Notes under the pieces: generated by a model | Told to the model about the DNA's origin: nothing | What the model saw: only the letters and a program-made list of their open reading frames with translations | The model's database searches: none | Source of the DNA: Phoronis australis | Taxonomy: Eukaryota > Phoronida > Phoronidae | Assembly (NCBI GenBank): GCA_002633005.1 | Contig: NMRA01000860.1 | Span: forward strand, 10,328-50,966 | Direction of reading: 5' to 3' | Length of the DNA stretch: 40,639 bases | Program-made: the position numbers and the translations under genes | Shown here: one piece after another, positions 19,102 through 31,867 of the stretch | Layout: each line of letters begins with the position of its first letter | How positions within the stretch are numbered: the first letter of the stretch is position 1

Positions 19102-22100
19102 GTAAAGTAGTTTGTTTGCCAAGTGGAGAAAAAGCAGACAATACCGTGTTCCACGATCGACTTTTCACTTCTTGCTGGTCCCCTACGTGGCTAGCCAGCA
19201 CGCCGCAGGTATCGCTGGTTCCGTGCGTGCCGCTAAGTGGTCAGTAGCCAGCACGCAGGTATCACTTAATTTTCTTTTAATTTTTTTACACCGGCGTTTG
19301 TTATTGGCTGGTCAAATTCTCAACAGGCAGCGCTTTACGTAAATAAACTGGCATGACTGCAGCACTGAACTTCAGAAGTGTTAGTTAATGTGGTTTGTTG
19401 TACAGACAAACCAGGTGCTTAAAATTTATGTTCAGGAAATGTGAATCCTAGAAATTGTGGCTGCGCCTTTTCAGAGTGCATCTTTCTACTTTCGATGACT
19501 TTTGTTTACGATACTGTCCTGTATTCATACAGTACGAATAACACACCGGTTAAATCGGCCCGGCCAGATATGTGTTTATATGTACATGTACGTGCTTCAA
19601 GCATGGCTATTAAACATCACTGCAGAAACGAATTAGGTGCTGTGACGCCACTTGCATGACAAGGCTAAAAATCGTTCACAGTCCGTCATCTTTTCACGGG
19701 ACTGTTGTAAAGCTAACCAATGACTGCTGAGGTTACATCAACCAATGCTAAAGCGCGTGACACTACGTGATACCTGCATGCTGGCTATAGGCACGTAGGG
19801 AACCAGTGAGGCGACCTGTAATTAGACTTATTTTTAGGGCCACCATTTAATTAATTACGCCACATACATATTCCTCTGTGGTTCGATTAGGAGGAACGNA
19901 AATCTCAGCTCGCATTTCCAAATTTCAGGTCGCAAATGCGACCTGCAGCTCGTTATGTCGAGCCCTGCTGTAATTAGACTTATTTTTAGGGCCACCATTT
20001 AATTAATTACGCCACATACATATTCCTCTGTGGTTCGATTAGGAGGAACGGAAGGAAATTCAAAGGCCCCTGAAAAGGTTGGCTTTATTTTGCTTGTATA
20101 CCCAGTAAGCGTGCTACTGGAGTACTCTGTCTGTATTGTTGCTGGTTTTAGTTGAGGTAAGCATTCTGACTGTTGTTGTTGTGAGGGGCCTGACAAGCAT
20201 TCGCATTGCTTGGACGTGAATGGAGAAAGTCGGCCGAGACAATTTGCCATGAACGTTGCTGATGGAATTAGGAAAATCTGGAGTACTAATAGTATTTATT
20301 GGTGTGGCGGTCAACAAATGTTACCACTGCTGCATTCGGACATAAAATGTGTGACGCAAATTACTCTGAAATTGACATATTTTGAGTTTTTCCTGAAGCG
20401 CCTGATCGGCGACCATTAGTATAACTTTGAGCTGCTGATAGAACTGCTTGTGCTGTGATAATGATAAATTCTGTTAAACTTCCACAAAATCTTACACAAT
20501 GTAATTAAACCTTTATTTTTTCTGTGGTGGACTGATGTCACTTAAGAAAAAAGCAACCAAAGTGCTAAAATTTTGCAAGCGCAGTGACAATTTCAGGAGC
20601 ACGGCCTGCGTCATTGGCGTAAAAATAAATTCATTGACCCACTGTGAGTGCTTAGCTCGAGCCAACAGGCCCATTAAAATTGGACGCATAAAGATAAAAA
20701 AGACTAATATGACTGGTACACTTGAGGCCATGTGCTAGGTCAATTCACCCATACCCACGTTTTTCTAAAGCAAACCCTGGAAGTAATAGAAGACAACTCA
20801 TTTCCGCCGGTCTGCTCACAAAATCGCCAAAAAACACCCCACACCATTTCATTTCTGAAAGAACCTCTCTAGTAGGTTTCTTTGGGATTTCTTGGCCAAT
20901 TGTAATTTAATTGAATTTATGAGTTTTCGCTGTTTAATGTATATTTTTGCTCGATTTCTGCAAAATTTCAAAAGTCGTGACTTCCCACTTGTCTGGTTCC
21001 ACATGTTTCTGCTTCTTCAACTTGTTCAAGAAAGCAAGATTTTCCACATGTGCAGTTAAGTAAGCGTCTGATACTCGAACCAATTTCAGTGTAACTAGTA
21101 TGTAATCGGAAAGACCATCAGAGAACTTCGCACCAGGATTTTCCAATTCGGAAAATTATGCCGAATAAACGGCCTCAGGTGTTTATTTGTTACAACTTGT
21201 GGTGTCAAGTGTCCAGATAGTGAGGCATTTATTTGGAAAATTTCCTCTTAAAAGCCCACTCAGCATTAACTTTTGGCCTCAAATTAAGTTTTGTGGAGCA
21301 TTTATTATTTATAAAAACAAGCAAAGTGTTTGGGAACAATTTATTTTCATATCAGCCGAGGCTATGACTCTGTTTACACGCCCCCTCCCCCTTCGGAGTA
21401 AACACCCGGGCATTATTGAAACGTCTGATAATCTTCATTTTCCAAATCCATGCCCATGGGGTTATCGATGGAAAATCCTTATAAGGGCGAGGTGTCGATC
21501 GTGGGCACACAAACGTTTTGCATTGCAACTTCTGTGCAAAAACCTGGTGATCATGTGCTTCGCATTATACCTGGTGATATCTTGCAAAGTCTTGTGTCAG
21601 TGATGTTACATTTTTGTGATGTTCTAGCATATTCACTAGCTGATGGCTTATAGCTTAACAGGTATATGAGTTTGTGAGATTCTTGTGTAATGGAACTCAC
21701 CCCAGCTTGGTTGTTATGGAAGCCAACAAAGTAAAGGGTGCTTTTCACAATCTTTTAAAACAGACCTGTCACAGTCATACTATATAAAGGGACTTCCAAT
21801 GCTTTCTACCCAACAAATTATATCTGCCGGAAGTTTTACAAGATTCTCAATCTCACCACTGTATGTTAGGCCATGCTACCTCATCTGTTTTAAGGTTTTC
21901 ATCTGTTTCCAGTATCATGCCTCACTATTACACGAAGCCATCGCACTCAACCATCTGGATCTGTTCAGGCTGTTGCTTAGTGCAGGAGCCAGAGTCAATT
22001 CCTGTAACAAAGTGAGTTGTAAGTTTGTTCGTAAAAAGAATGTTACCTTCTTGTTTTCGAGCTTTTTTGTCAATATTGCATATTCTACAAGGCTCGATGC

Positions 22101-25100
22101 TTAGTATCGCATTAACTAGCCAAAAGTGACCTGGCAAAATTCCCAGTTTGCCAAACAAGAACTGATGTCGCCGAAAATGAAATGAAAAGAAAAGCCAGCA
22201 CACGTGGCAAATTCTGTTGTTGTATTCGAGTTCGCCTGAAATACATTTTGTTTGTTAGGGGTGGCAATGACATCCAATTTCCTCTTCTCGGGGCCAATAT
22301 TCCGTGCACAAGCTCACCTCCTTAGGCAGGCGAGCATGATTGAGCCTTTGATTTTTTGCCAAATGTTTCCAACTTTCCACTGTTTACTGCCTGTAGTATT
22401 TGGCATGCGGGCTCAGATGTGACGTGACAACCTGGGATTTTTGCCAGGTTGCCAAACGAAATCTGAGGTGGCCAAATTGAGCCCTACTTTACATCACACC
22501 CTAAGACACTACTCCAAATTGTAGACACATGTTAATTTTAAGCGGCAGCCTATTCAGTTGCAATAACTGATTTGTTGAAACAAGTAAAAATTGAGCAAAA
22601 GTCAGTTTTTAATCTAATGCTCATGTCACAGCATCAGCAGACCATACATGTTAACACACTGACCTCACTTTTTCTAAAGTGGGGATTAGCTAGTGATTTT
22701 CCAGTTATAAATTTTGACCCAATGCATTTTCCATAGAAAAGTGTCAAAGGTCAGAACCAACATGGCAGAATCTCCTTGAGCAAGCTGCATAGCAAGTGTA
22801 CAGTTCTCCACAACATGAAATTTCAAGTCAGCAGAAGTTTCAAAAATCCATGAACCTGTTCATAAGTCTGACCAAAGTGTGAAGGGATTGTATGTGAAAC
22901 CTTGCAATTGGTAACAGAATTACCTGCTTTCTACGAGTTGTGTTTTCTTCAAACTCAATGCAGATGAACCAAACTCGTCATCACTGCCCGACCAGCTGAA
23001 TCATTGCGGCTGTATTAGTTTAGTTACCTGTTTCTGGCATCATTGCTCAATTCAAAAGCAGATTGTTATGACTGGCCATTGATCTCAGATATCAGAACAC
23101 AGCTTGTTGGGAACGCTTGACATTTTCGAGACATATGCGGTGCGCCACCACTTCTGGTTAGTGAAACAGAGATTTTTGTTGTTTGTTTACACGTTTCAAA
23201 AAACGTTACACAATGTACAATCATGTAAACACTTGACAAAAGTGACAGACAAAATACCGCTTCCGATCATAACAGCCAAGTTTTAATAGCAAAAATGGCT
23301 GCCAATGACTAATGTCGATAAGTTTCTTACTGTAAAATGGCTTAGCCTCCTTACTAACTATACTGTTAATTTCCCTTTATTCCGGGTCATGACGGAAAGT
23401 TAATCTGGTGATAACTGAGAACTCTCGGCCATTTTGTCTGAATATTTTTGACATGTACTGTATTATACAAAACATAAGGTGAAGACTCCAAAGACGTGCT
23501 GTACTTTGTAATTTTGTTTGGAAATGTGACAACACAATGAAAGTTGTAACAAAAATTGTATTTTCGAAAAGTTGAGACTAAGAATTTTTTAAATATGATA
23601 AATCACACTCTGTGGTTTATTTGTTCAATATAGAAGTTATTCTCTTCAAAAGATACACAAGTAGTACGATACGAAATGACGTAAATTGGAACTAAGAATT
23701 GAATCAAAATGGACCTTGACGTATCGATATCAAAGTTGGTCGCTCCCGCATCGTGATCCGAAAACAATTGGATTAATCTAGCACCCTTATAAGAATTGAA
23801 AACTATGTGTCCTGTGTTTTAGGTAACATTTATATTGACAGGATGGTCGCACACCACTGCATACTGCCACGCGTTGTGGTCACATGGCCATGGTTGGTGA
23901 GCTCATCAAAAACAAGGCTAATGTCAGCGCCACTACCAAGGTTTGTTTACCATGACTTATAAGCTGCATTTAAAAATTACACACCACCCACCTGATCACC
24001 TGCAGACAGCACATTATGACACCCTTTGTGTTTCCAATGCAATATTGTGAAAATAATTACTAACAAAGGGGCAGTTGAAATCCCCTGATCAGTAGGTTAA
24101 GTTGTTGCCAGAATTCGCTAAGAGACCGCACTGGGTAAAGCACCTCGCCTAGCCTAGTCTTGGTGTGGCTATTCCCCTGTCGTGCACATTAAACCCCAAA
24201 ACACCTGAGTTCACATGCTGGTTCCATATTTCATTTATTTAGGCTCATACACCTTTGTGTGTGAAGCTGCGCCTAACTGTGGAATTATGAAAAAAACTTA
24301 AGGTCTGTTAAGAACTGGATGTAGTAGTCGAAAAAAATTCTTTTCTCACTTGTTTTCAAACAAAAGTAACTTCTAAGTAAATGTTGTTGTGTGCATGGTT
24401 TGTACAGCATTTGGTAAAATTTTGAATGTTTGTAGAAAATGTAGTAAACCATTGAAAAATAAAATGAAGGTTTCATTATTGCTGTTTGTTTGTGTGACAC
24501 TTGAGTAACACTTTTCAAACATATTCAAATGTGAGTGCATGTTGTCATTATCTCTGTCACAGTGTCCAAGAGTAAGACGTCTGCTGTTGTATCTCCTAAA
24601 CTTCTTGCTGGATTTTAATGAGATTTGTTGCTTTGAAGTTGATAGAAAAAGGACAATGAGTTTTGGACCAAATCATGTACCGCTGTGCCCTCTAATGGCA
24701 ATTTTAGTAAATGTCTCTTATTTTCGTTAGTACCATGATGTATCTTCATGAATTTTGGCAAGTAAATCTCTATTAAGGAGATGACGATGCTTTTTCATTT
24801 TTGTAGGAATTTGACTTATTTTGCACCACTGCTCTCTTGTGGAGTTTTTGTATCTGCTGTGGCTCTATCTCCTAAACCCCTAGCAAGATTTTTTCGAAAA
24901 TTTGGGGAGTGCATTCCTATTAACTTATCAAGTGATGAGTAGATCCCACTACCGCTGTGCCTTATGATGGCAGTTTGCTTTTTTACATTTCCCTCTGTAT
25001 CTTTGTTCTTCCTTGATGTATCTTTATGAAATTTTGCAAATAGTTTTTATAACGGAATTGGTGGCACCTTCCCATTTTCAGATGAGTTCAACATATTTTT

Positions 25101-28100
25101 CACCATGTAATGGTCAGTTTCATGACACTAATTAACACTGCATGCTGTCCAGTTGTGGGTGCATTTCAACTCTATGGGTTGCTCTTGTTATTCTTTTTAG
25201 TCAGGATTTGGAGCATAATCTGAATGAATGTGACTGTGTTAGCACCCCCTATTGTCTATTCTAACAATTGCTTTCAGCTAATATTTCAAGCTGTGTTAAA
25301 ACTTAGAACATAGAATCTTTGCTTCTGGTGGTACACCATGGTGGTTGTATGCTTTGCTTTTTTGATCATGAAGTTCTTGATGACATTTGAATTCTTCATA
25401 TCTTACCTTCGTCTTGATTTAAGGATGGTCGTACGTGTCTTCACATAGCCGCATGGAGAGGCAATGAGGAACTGCTGCAGTGCCTCCTGGCTGCAGGATG
25501 TCCAGTTAATAAGCAAGACGAGGTAAATGCAGTCCTGTGTTCTATAGCCTTTTTTATGAATCAGCTGTATGATGTAATCTTTTCAAAAAACACTACAGCT
25601 GGTTTGAAATAGTGGGATATCCGAAAACAAAGAGAGACAACTGGGCCAGAAATGTCCACTCATCTGGAACACCCGAAAATTCCTCAATGACATTTCTTTC
25701 TATTCTTGCCCTAGGCATTGGCTGTGTTTGATGTCAAGGATGTTTTTTATGAAGCTTGAACTAGTCAACCAGGAGCTATGATTCTGAAGTGCAAATTTAC
25801 AAATCAGATCTAAGCTACATATCAGTAAGCGGATCCAGGGGAAGGGGTCTAAAATCCCCTTTAATCAAAGCGAGAGATAAAAACCATCAGAAAAATAAGA
25901 TGGTTTCATTTTTTTATTTTTATAGGCTGCTAGGTGCAGAGGTCACGACACTAAATATCAGTACTCTTATTTTTCTCATTGTTTGTGGTGTAGAATTTTC
26001 TTCAGAAACCTATCATTTTATTTGGACCTTATTTTTCATCTGCCTTTGATATCCATTAGACATTTTTTCTTTCTTCGAAAAATGAGCCAGAACATTGTTG
26101 AAGAGTTTTTGCTTACAGGATGGGTGGACAGTGTTACATTGGCTGTACAATTTAAAGCACAAAATCACAGCTGAAAAGATACTTGGTAGAGGAGCACAGA
26201 TCAATGTGTTGAATAAGGTATAGTTTATAATTGTGTAGATCTTGAACCAGCGTGGAACTCTAGATGGCACAAGATGTGACCAACAGGTGGCGTGCTGACC
26301 AGACTTAAAAATGTTTGTGAAGGTATAGTTTATTAAGCAATGTTTCACTTGTTAAGCTCACCTCATGGTGGACAAGTGAAATTTCTCAACAAAAATAGAG
26401 ATTGTTTAAGAAAAAAGTGGGCCTGTTATTAGCTGTATAAGTATCATTGAAAAGTATTTGGTGATATTGTCATTATTTACAAAGTAATCAGATGTAGAAA
26501 AATAGACTGTTATGGCCATTTTTAGGACAAGTACGTTTAGAAACATGACAGGAAGCTTCATAGTTGCTGAACTGGGACTCATGCTTGGCAGATAAGGCAG
26601 CTTAAATTCAAATAAAATCAAAAGTTTCGTATTCTATACATCAAAACCAATTATAATGTTTGATCCAGGCAAAAAATCTAAAGCTGCACCTCCGCACATT
26701 GTTTAACAAGAAATTATTTATCTGCGATTATTATAGAATGCAAGGACATGCAGCGTTGGGAATTCTTTTGTACCCCGAACAAAGATCACAAAATTGTTTT
26801 GATGTAAAACATACAGTCAAAAACTAGGCTTATGTCAGTTTTAGCCACCTACGGCAAACTAGTCCAGCCTCTTTAAAGTTGTTCATATTTGTAGTAAATG
26901 TTACTTCTAGAGAAAACACTGGTCGGCAGCTGTTCAGTTGAGCAATTTAAAATTTATTGTAATTTTTCATGCTAGGTTTATGATCAAATGGTGCTGCAAT
27001 AATGAATACAATTTCTTATCACTGATCAAGGAAAGATAATATTTTCTGTAAATGTCGACGTCAGCTGGTCATGGGTAATCAGCCTGGTATGAATATTACA
27101 TGTTAAGCAAAGCTGAGGCAAACCTTTGAGTTATAGCAGCGCATGTGTGAGTGAGTATTTCCATGTTTCAGAATGGCCACACTCCACTACAACTGTGTAT
27201 TTTGCATGGTAATACGCAGATGGCCGAGATATTACTACGCCATGGAGCAGTTCCGCCAGATCTGGGCGTCATCACGTCTGTAAGACTAGGTGTCTTCTTT
27301 GAATACCATTTGGACAATTGAATGTGCTTCTGTAACAGAACTAAGTTGTGTGCATTCTTTCTTTACTGTTTAGTGGCGCAGGAAACAGTTCAAATCAGGA
27401 CAGAGGGATAACTGTGCATTTTGAATTTGCAAGATGGGTGCAACTTCTTTATTTTTAATCATAATTATTCTTATTATTCTTATTCCTTCAAACAAAATCA
27501 AAATAATGCTTGTAAATAAATGCTTAAAGCAGCAAGAAACCCTACATTTGATTTGAACGACTTACCATTTATGAAATTGGTCTCAAAATAAAGGCTTTAA
27601 AGGAACAGACAGTCTCTTATTGCAGAAGTTACTTCTTGCTTAGTACGGACAAGTTGAGACCAACTTCATGGCATTAAATTACTTCTCGCCTAGTACGGAC
27701 AAGTTGAGACCAACTTCATGGCACTAAATCAAGTTTGCCTCTTGGCCGCAATTTGAGTTTATAGCGGGTTTTTTGCTGATTTGCATAGCGTTACAAAAGA
27801 AACACACTCACGTCTGCTGACTTAGTTTTTCTGGCAAGTGAAAGTTATTGTCCGACAAGTATGTAATCATTCAAATCTAACGTGCACAGTTATGCCTGGG
27901 CTTCTTCACCATTCTGAGAGCATGACACTGTAAGAAGCAAACAAACTAATGGGAAATCACTGATACTTGTAGTTGAAAGGAATCCAGTGAAGACGAGGTC
28001 CCAAAGTTAATGTAAGGAGACCCACTTTTGAAGCCTGAAATCAAATGTCTTTGTCTTTGTCATTGAAATAAGAATATTATTTTTTTTTAAATATAATAAG

Positions 28101-28453
28101 CTGCTGAAAGAGTTTACAGAGTCTCTTACTTATGTCTGTCTCACGTTCATCCTTTCTTTTTCCTGCAGAAATGCCTGTTTGGGTCCAAGTCTTCAGATCC
28201 CTATAGTTCACCGGATGCAGACTTTCTAACTCTGCTCTGCGTTTGTGGTTTTGGCGACTCAGTTTTGTTTGGTAAAGCTGCATCCCAGATAAACAGCGAC
28301 AGGTGTAAACTGCTGAAACTGTCGGATCTGTGCAGGAACAAGCTTAGAAAGCACCTGCTGGTAGTCTCTAGAGACCGTTCCATCATTGGGAGACTAAAAA
28401 GGCTGCCCCTGCCTGCACCCATCAAAGACTATCTGTGTTTAGATCAGTTGTAA
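18988..28453 (+). CDS. Ankyrin-repeat and SOCS-box (ASB-type) protein, seven exons
   Basis: Exons 18988-19101, 21913-22011, 23842-23940, 25424-25522, 26119-26217, 27172-27279 and 28169-28453 join in phase 0 to 300 codons. ASB proteins are substrate receptors of Elongin B/C-Cullin-5 ubiquitin ligases. Residues 1-206 hold about six ankyrin repeats; exons 3 to 6 start GRTPLH-like (DGRTPLHTA, DGRTCLHIAA, DGWTVLHWL, NGHTPLQL). The C-terminus is a SOCS box: its BC box has Leu257, Cys261 and Leu265 (LSDLCRNKL), and the Cul5 box has LPLP at 285-288. All seven exons have GT/AG borders. Length is typical of short ASB members. Which vertebrate ASB is the orthologue cannot be settled by eye, and the substrate is unknown. 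Confidence 0.92.
19175..19806. mobile_element. MITE with about 40-bp terminal inverted repeats in intron 1
   Basis: ctggtcccctacgtgg at 19175-19190 is inverted at 19790-19806 (cacgtagggaaccag), and the match extends inward through agccagca and gcaggtatc to about 19222 and 19764. A second, imperfect copy of the inner part lies at about 19218-19266. There is no transposase, so it is non-autonomous. Confidence 0.75.
19816..20050. repeat. Direct duplication around the N at 19899, intron 1
   Basis: 19816-19898 and 19968-20050 are identical or nearly so (both start ctgtaattagactta and end aggaggaacg). The first copy ends exactly at the N. The pattern suggests an unmerged contig overlap rather than a genomic duplication. 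Confidence 0.85.
20051..21912 (+). other. Rest of intron 1
   Basis: No further exon or recognised repeat. It ends with the acceptor tctgtttccag at 21912. Confidence 0.5.
21913..22011 (+). CDS. ASB-type gene exon 2
   Basis: Thirty-three codons, one ankyrin repeat (ASLLHEAIALNHLDLFRLLL). Acceptor tttccag before it, donor aacaaa|gtgagt after it, phase 0 at both ends. Confidence 0.9.
22012..23841 (+). other. Intron 2
   Basis: No additional exon, RNA gene or recognised repeat seen. Confidence 0.45.
23842..23940 (+). CDS. ASB-type gene exon 3
   Basis: Thirty-three codons with DGRTPLHTATRCGHMAMVGE, a canonical ankyrin repeat start. It follows acceptor tattgacag and is followed by gtttgt; phase 0 at both ends. 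Confidence 0.93.
24575..25195 (+). repeat. Old, diverged family A repeat in intron 3
   Basis: Contains repeated tatctcctaaac blocks and decayed cores: gtgccctctaatggc near 24685, gtgccttatgatggc near 24958 and caccatgtaatggtc near 25104. It ends with catttcaac...ggttgctcttgttat, the same 3' end as the copy ending at 3426. The hairpin is partly lost. Divergence is much higher than in the copies at 1-3430. Confidence 0.75.
25424..25522 (+). CDS. ASB-type gene exon 4
   Basis: Thirty-three codons with DGRTCLHIAAWRGNEELLQC, a canonical ankyrin repeat. Acceptor gatttaag, donor gacgag|gtaaat, phase 0. Confidence 0.93.
25523..26118 (+). other. Intron 4, with a scrap of a GGCGGATC repeat
   Basis: Around 25826-25860, agcggatccaggggaaggg resembles one end of the foldback family seen at 36462-36766. 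Nothing else is recognised. Confidence 0.4.
26119..26217 (+). CDS. ASB-type gene exon 5
   Basis: Thirty-three codons beginning DGWTVLHWLYNLKHKITAEK, a less typical ankyrin repeat. Acceptor ttgcttacag, donor aataag|gtatag, phase 0. Confidence 0.88.
26218..27171 (+). other. Intron 5
   Basis: No exon or repeat recognised. gaccaacaggtggcg near 26279-26292 resembles a CTCF-type core, as a weak isolated match. Confidence 0.35.
27172..27279 (+). CDS. ASB-type gene exon 6
   Basis: Thirty-six codons: a last ankyrin repeat (NGHTPLQLCILHGNTQMAEI) plus a short linker ending GVITS. Acceptor atgtttcag, donor acgtct|gtaaga, phase 0. Confidence 0.9.
27629..27728 (+). repeat. 50-bp tandem duplication in intron 6
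   Basis: 27629-27678 and 27679-27728 differ at only a few positions (ttacttcttgct versus ttacttctcgcc at the start; both contain tagtacggacaagttgagac). No N is present, so this one is probably real. Confidence 0.85.
28169..28453 (+). CDS. ASB-type gene exon 7: SOCS box and stop
   Basis: Ninety-four codons plus TAA. A linker (KCLFGSKSSDPYSS) leads to the SOCS box: LSDLCRNKL as BC box, then RLKRLPLPAPIKDYL with the Cul5-contacting LPLP. It follows a strong acceptor tttttcctgcag. Confidence 0.93.
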   Translation, partial: KCLFGSKSSDPYSSPDADFLTLLCVCGFGDSVLFGKAASQINSDRCKLLKLSDLCRNKLRKHLLVVSRDRSIIGRLKRLPLPAPIKDYLCLDQL

Positions 28454-28478
28454 TGTTGCATTGATGGAAACGTTTAGT

Positions 28479-28484
28479 AATAAA
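28479..28484 (+). terminator. Polyadenylation signal of the ASB-type gene
   Basis: aataaa 26 bp after the TAA; a second aataaa at 28556-28561 is followed by a GT-containing stretch and may be the main one. Confidence 0.5.
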
Positions 28485-28561
28485 ATGAGTTGTGCCATAC
28501 TCGTACGGAAGAGTCAAGGTGTTCCTCGTATTCTTGTAACAAATTTGAGAAATGAAATAAA

Positions 28562-31500
28562 AGTAAAAGTACAAAGTGTCAAAATTTTGTCTACAAAGTG
28601 ATTGTCTCCACTTATTAAAGTTGATGCAGAAATTAACGTGGTCCTTTTCAAAAAGGAGGGTGCAAGTTTTGACTAAACGTTGTTTTTAACTAGAGATGCA
28701 TCGTCTTTATGATCATCGAAAACATTGTTGCTATGGTATACTTCAGTTACCAGAACTTTCACTCTTTCCTTTTTTCATAGGTGACGAAATTGCTTTAGAA
28801 ACATGTTGTACTTGGCCTTAGTCTTGCCTCATTCACAATATTATGATGTATGGGTCTCTTGTTACAATCATGGTCTGATCTAGTTTTCAAAATTTGTAAA
28901 ATTCCGCTTTGGGCTGGCTCAAATTAGATGTGCCAGAGATTTTCTTATGTGTAACTATAGAGTTTCCATGACATAGCTCCTGATTGTCTCAGACAAAATA
29001 AAATTATTAAACCAGGTGCAGTATGGCAATATCTATTATCAAACCACAATTTCTTATGAGGACCCTATGGAGTCCAGTTGCATAACTGAATAGGTTCCAT
29101 CCTGAACAAACATCTTACACAACCTTAACTCTGATGACGTCACAGCAGTGTCAGATTATACATTAGGTTTGTGTAGGATCTCATTGGTTAGTCTGTATCT
29201 TTGGCCAAATATCAACAAAACTTGATGATCCTGAAAAGTATACATTCTCTGAAACTAGAAAGTCTTGTGTAGAATTTGATTTTTTTACTTTGTGAATCTG
29301 CCATTAATTTGGTCTTGTGACCATGTAAAATTTATCAAAAAAGAAATGTATCATGACGGCGTTTTCCCGTTGATCTCTACTTGTTCGATTCTATAGACCA
29401 ACTACAAGTTGGGAATATGACCCCTGTAGCCAATATCTTACACGACTGATTAACTCCAGTCTGGTCGGAGGGCCAGCTCTCATTTGTTCGATGATTGCTC
29501 TAATCTCCAATGAGATCGTATCAAGCCTGACTGGGCTGTGCTGTTAAAAATAAAAGTTAAGTTATAACATATTTGAATATAAACCAATGGCATTTCTGAA
29601 TTCCTCGTCAAATTCTGATCATAGTTTTTGAATCGCCAAAATCGCCCAACTACAACCAAAAAAGTTACGACGATCTATTCTTTCCGAACGTACCAATTCG
29701 CTCTGGGTTTGTGTTCACACGTGGTGTGTAATAAGCCTGGTAGATAATTGGCCAGCCTGCTGTCGTACCAGACAAAAGACTGTGCTTAACAGTTAACACG
29801 CTCACAGCCCTCTACGTCTGGTAAAGTCACTGAACGGGATAATGCCGTAATGTATTGAAGCAAACCAACGGTATTAGTAACGTGATCAAATTTTATTTGA
29901 TATAAATACTCATAATGAAATCTCAAAAACAGTATTAGACTTTTCTAATACATGCATGTTATCGTTTTCATAGAGCTTTAAAAATGAAAAATGTTACGCC
30001 CCCCTCATGATATCATAGACCTGCCTTGCACATTAAAGTTAGTAACTATTTTCAGACCTGTGATCGCCCAGTGAGAACAACAAATTCGAATGTTGTGATT
30101 TTTGGTTGTGTTCTGTTCAGTTATAATAATCGCACGTGGTTTGCTAGAATATTTGCAATTTGTGCATAAATGTTTAGTACGCTAATTACTCCGGCGTAAA
30201 GCGGCAGATAGGACATACCCTTGCACATGCTCGGTTTACCTGGCTGACTTAACTTCTGATCAAAGGCCCTATTAGCCTTATACAAAATCCACATATGAAC
30301 GCAGTACAAATCCAATGCACGCTGTCTTTATAGAACACACGCGGGTGATCGGTCGCTGTCTGGCTCAGACAGCAAATGTTCAATCTATGGTTAAAATCGT
30401 GACGTTCCTATATTAAAGCTGCTGGCGAGGTGGGCCATATATGTAGCATAATGTGATCGCTAACAGTACCGTCACGCACGCCAACGTGCTGGTTGATCTG
30501 AAACATAAGTCACGTGATTATTACGCTGTACCAACCAGAATTCGAGACAAAAAGCATGGAATTTCCCGATTAGGCCAAAAACATAGTTTCCGGGTGTGTG
30601 TTTTCTTTTGAATTCGGTACGATCAAAATAATCAAATCATGGCATTTCAATTTGCTTCCCTGTGCTTACGTGCCTTTGTGCAGCGATTTTCAAGAAAACG
30701 AGACCTAATTGGTAAAATTGATGCGTGTGTTTTTTGTCAGTAAGCGTAGGGCTCAAAATGAGTAGGGTACACTGTACAGACCCTAAAAAACCAAAATGTT
30801 TTGCCTCAAAAGGAGTGGTGATACATCAGATCGCTTTCCCCTATTATTTGCTTTTCAAACTGACTCCTCTATCCTTCGTGCATCACCTGTGTATAATTCA
30901 AAGTGTTACATCCGTCATTTTGGTCGAAAGTAACCACTGTCCAGTTTTCGCTCCTAAAAGGTCATTAAATTGCGTTGGATATTTGCTCCACTGATGCTTC
31001 AGAAATTAAAAAAATATATCAAGTGAAATACTTACATGTATGTGTGGGGATTGACGAGAGTCACGGCGTTGTTGGAAAGTCATTTTAAACACAACATAGT
31101 GAATTTAATGCATTTTGCAGTACTCAAATGTGCCAAGCAGCAAGTTTCCTTCAGAGCTGCCGGGTATAGTACGTATACATATGCGACTTACCGCCTAATG
31201 ATTTCCCCCTATTGGGCCTCAGTTCTACTCTTATAACTCGGTATCACAATACTCTCCACTTTAGTAGTTGCATTCTACTTCCGTTGCCAACAAGAAAACC
31301 AAAACCATCTGCGACGATTCAGAGTTTATAATTGGAGACCTGGGCCATCCATAAAATTGTGAGTTCGAAAAGGGCGCATGTACGCGTTGCCTGTGACTCG
31401 AGGTATTACCGGAAATAGAATCCTAACACAGTAAGGGATAATATACACCTATTTTATGGGTTTAAGACCAGGCGTGCTTCAGTAACGCTAGGGCCTTCGC

Positions 31501-31867
31501 TTGGCCCAAGCTAAAATCAAGCTAAAGTCGCGTGTTCTCATTTAAAATACACGGCAATATCTCACGTAATCTCGCGAAGTCTTGTTTTTTAGCGAGGTCC
31601 TAACTCGTTACTGAACGGGACGCTGGTAATTTTGTTTTAGGCAGCTAAACAAGGCGTAATATATTGCTTTGCACAAACGTGCTTTGCTGTACTAACTGCA
31701 CCGTATGCGTTTTCGTGCAAGAATGTTAGCAAAGCAATTGGCCTTTTTGCGGACATCGGGTGTATTTGTTCAGGCCATGAATTGGTGGGAATTTTGAGCG
31801 CGTTTACCGACGTGCTGGCGATGAAAGATGAATGACTCAGTGTCGACCTCGTAACGTCCTATATGTC
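28562..31867. other. Intergenic region, no recognised feature
   Basis: About 3.3 kb between the two convergent genes. I saw only short ORFs without recognisable domains and no clear repeats or RNA genes. Confidence 0.4.
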
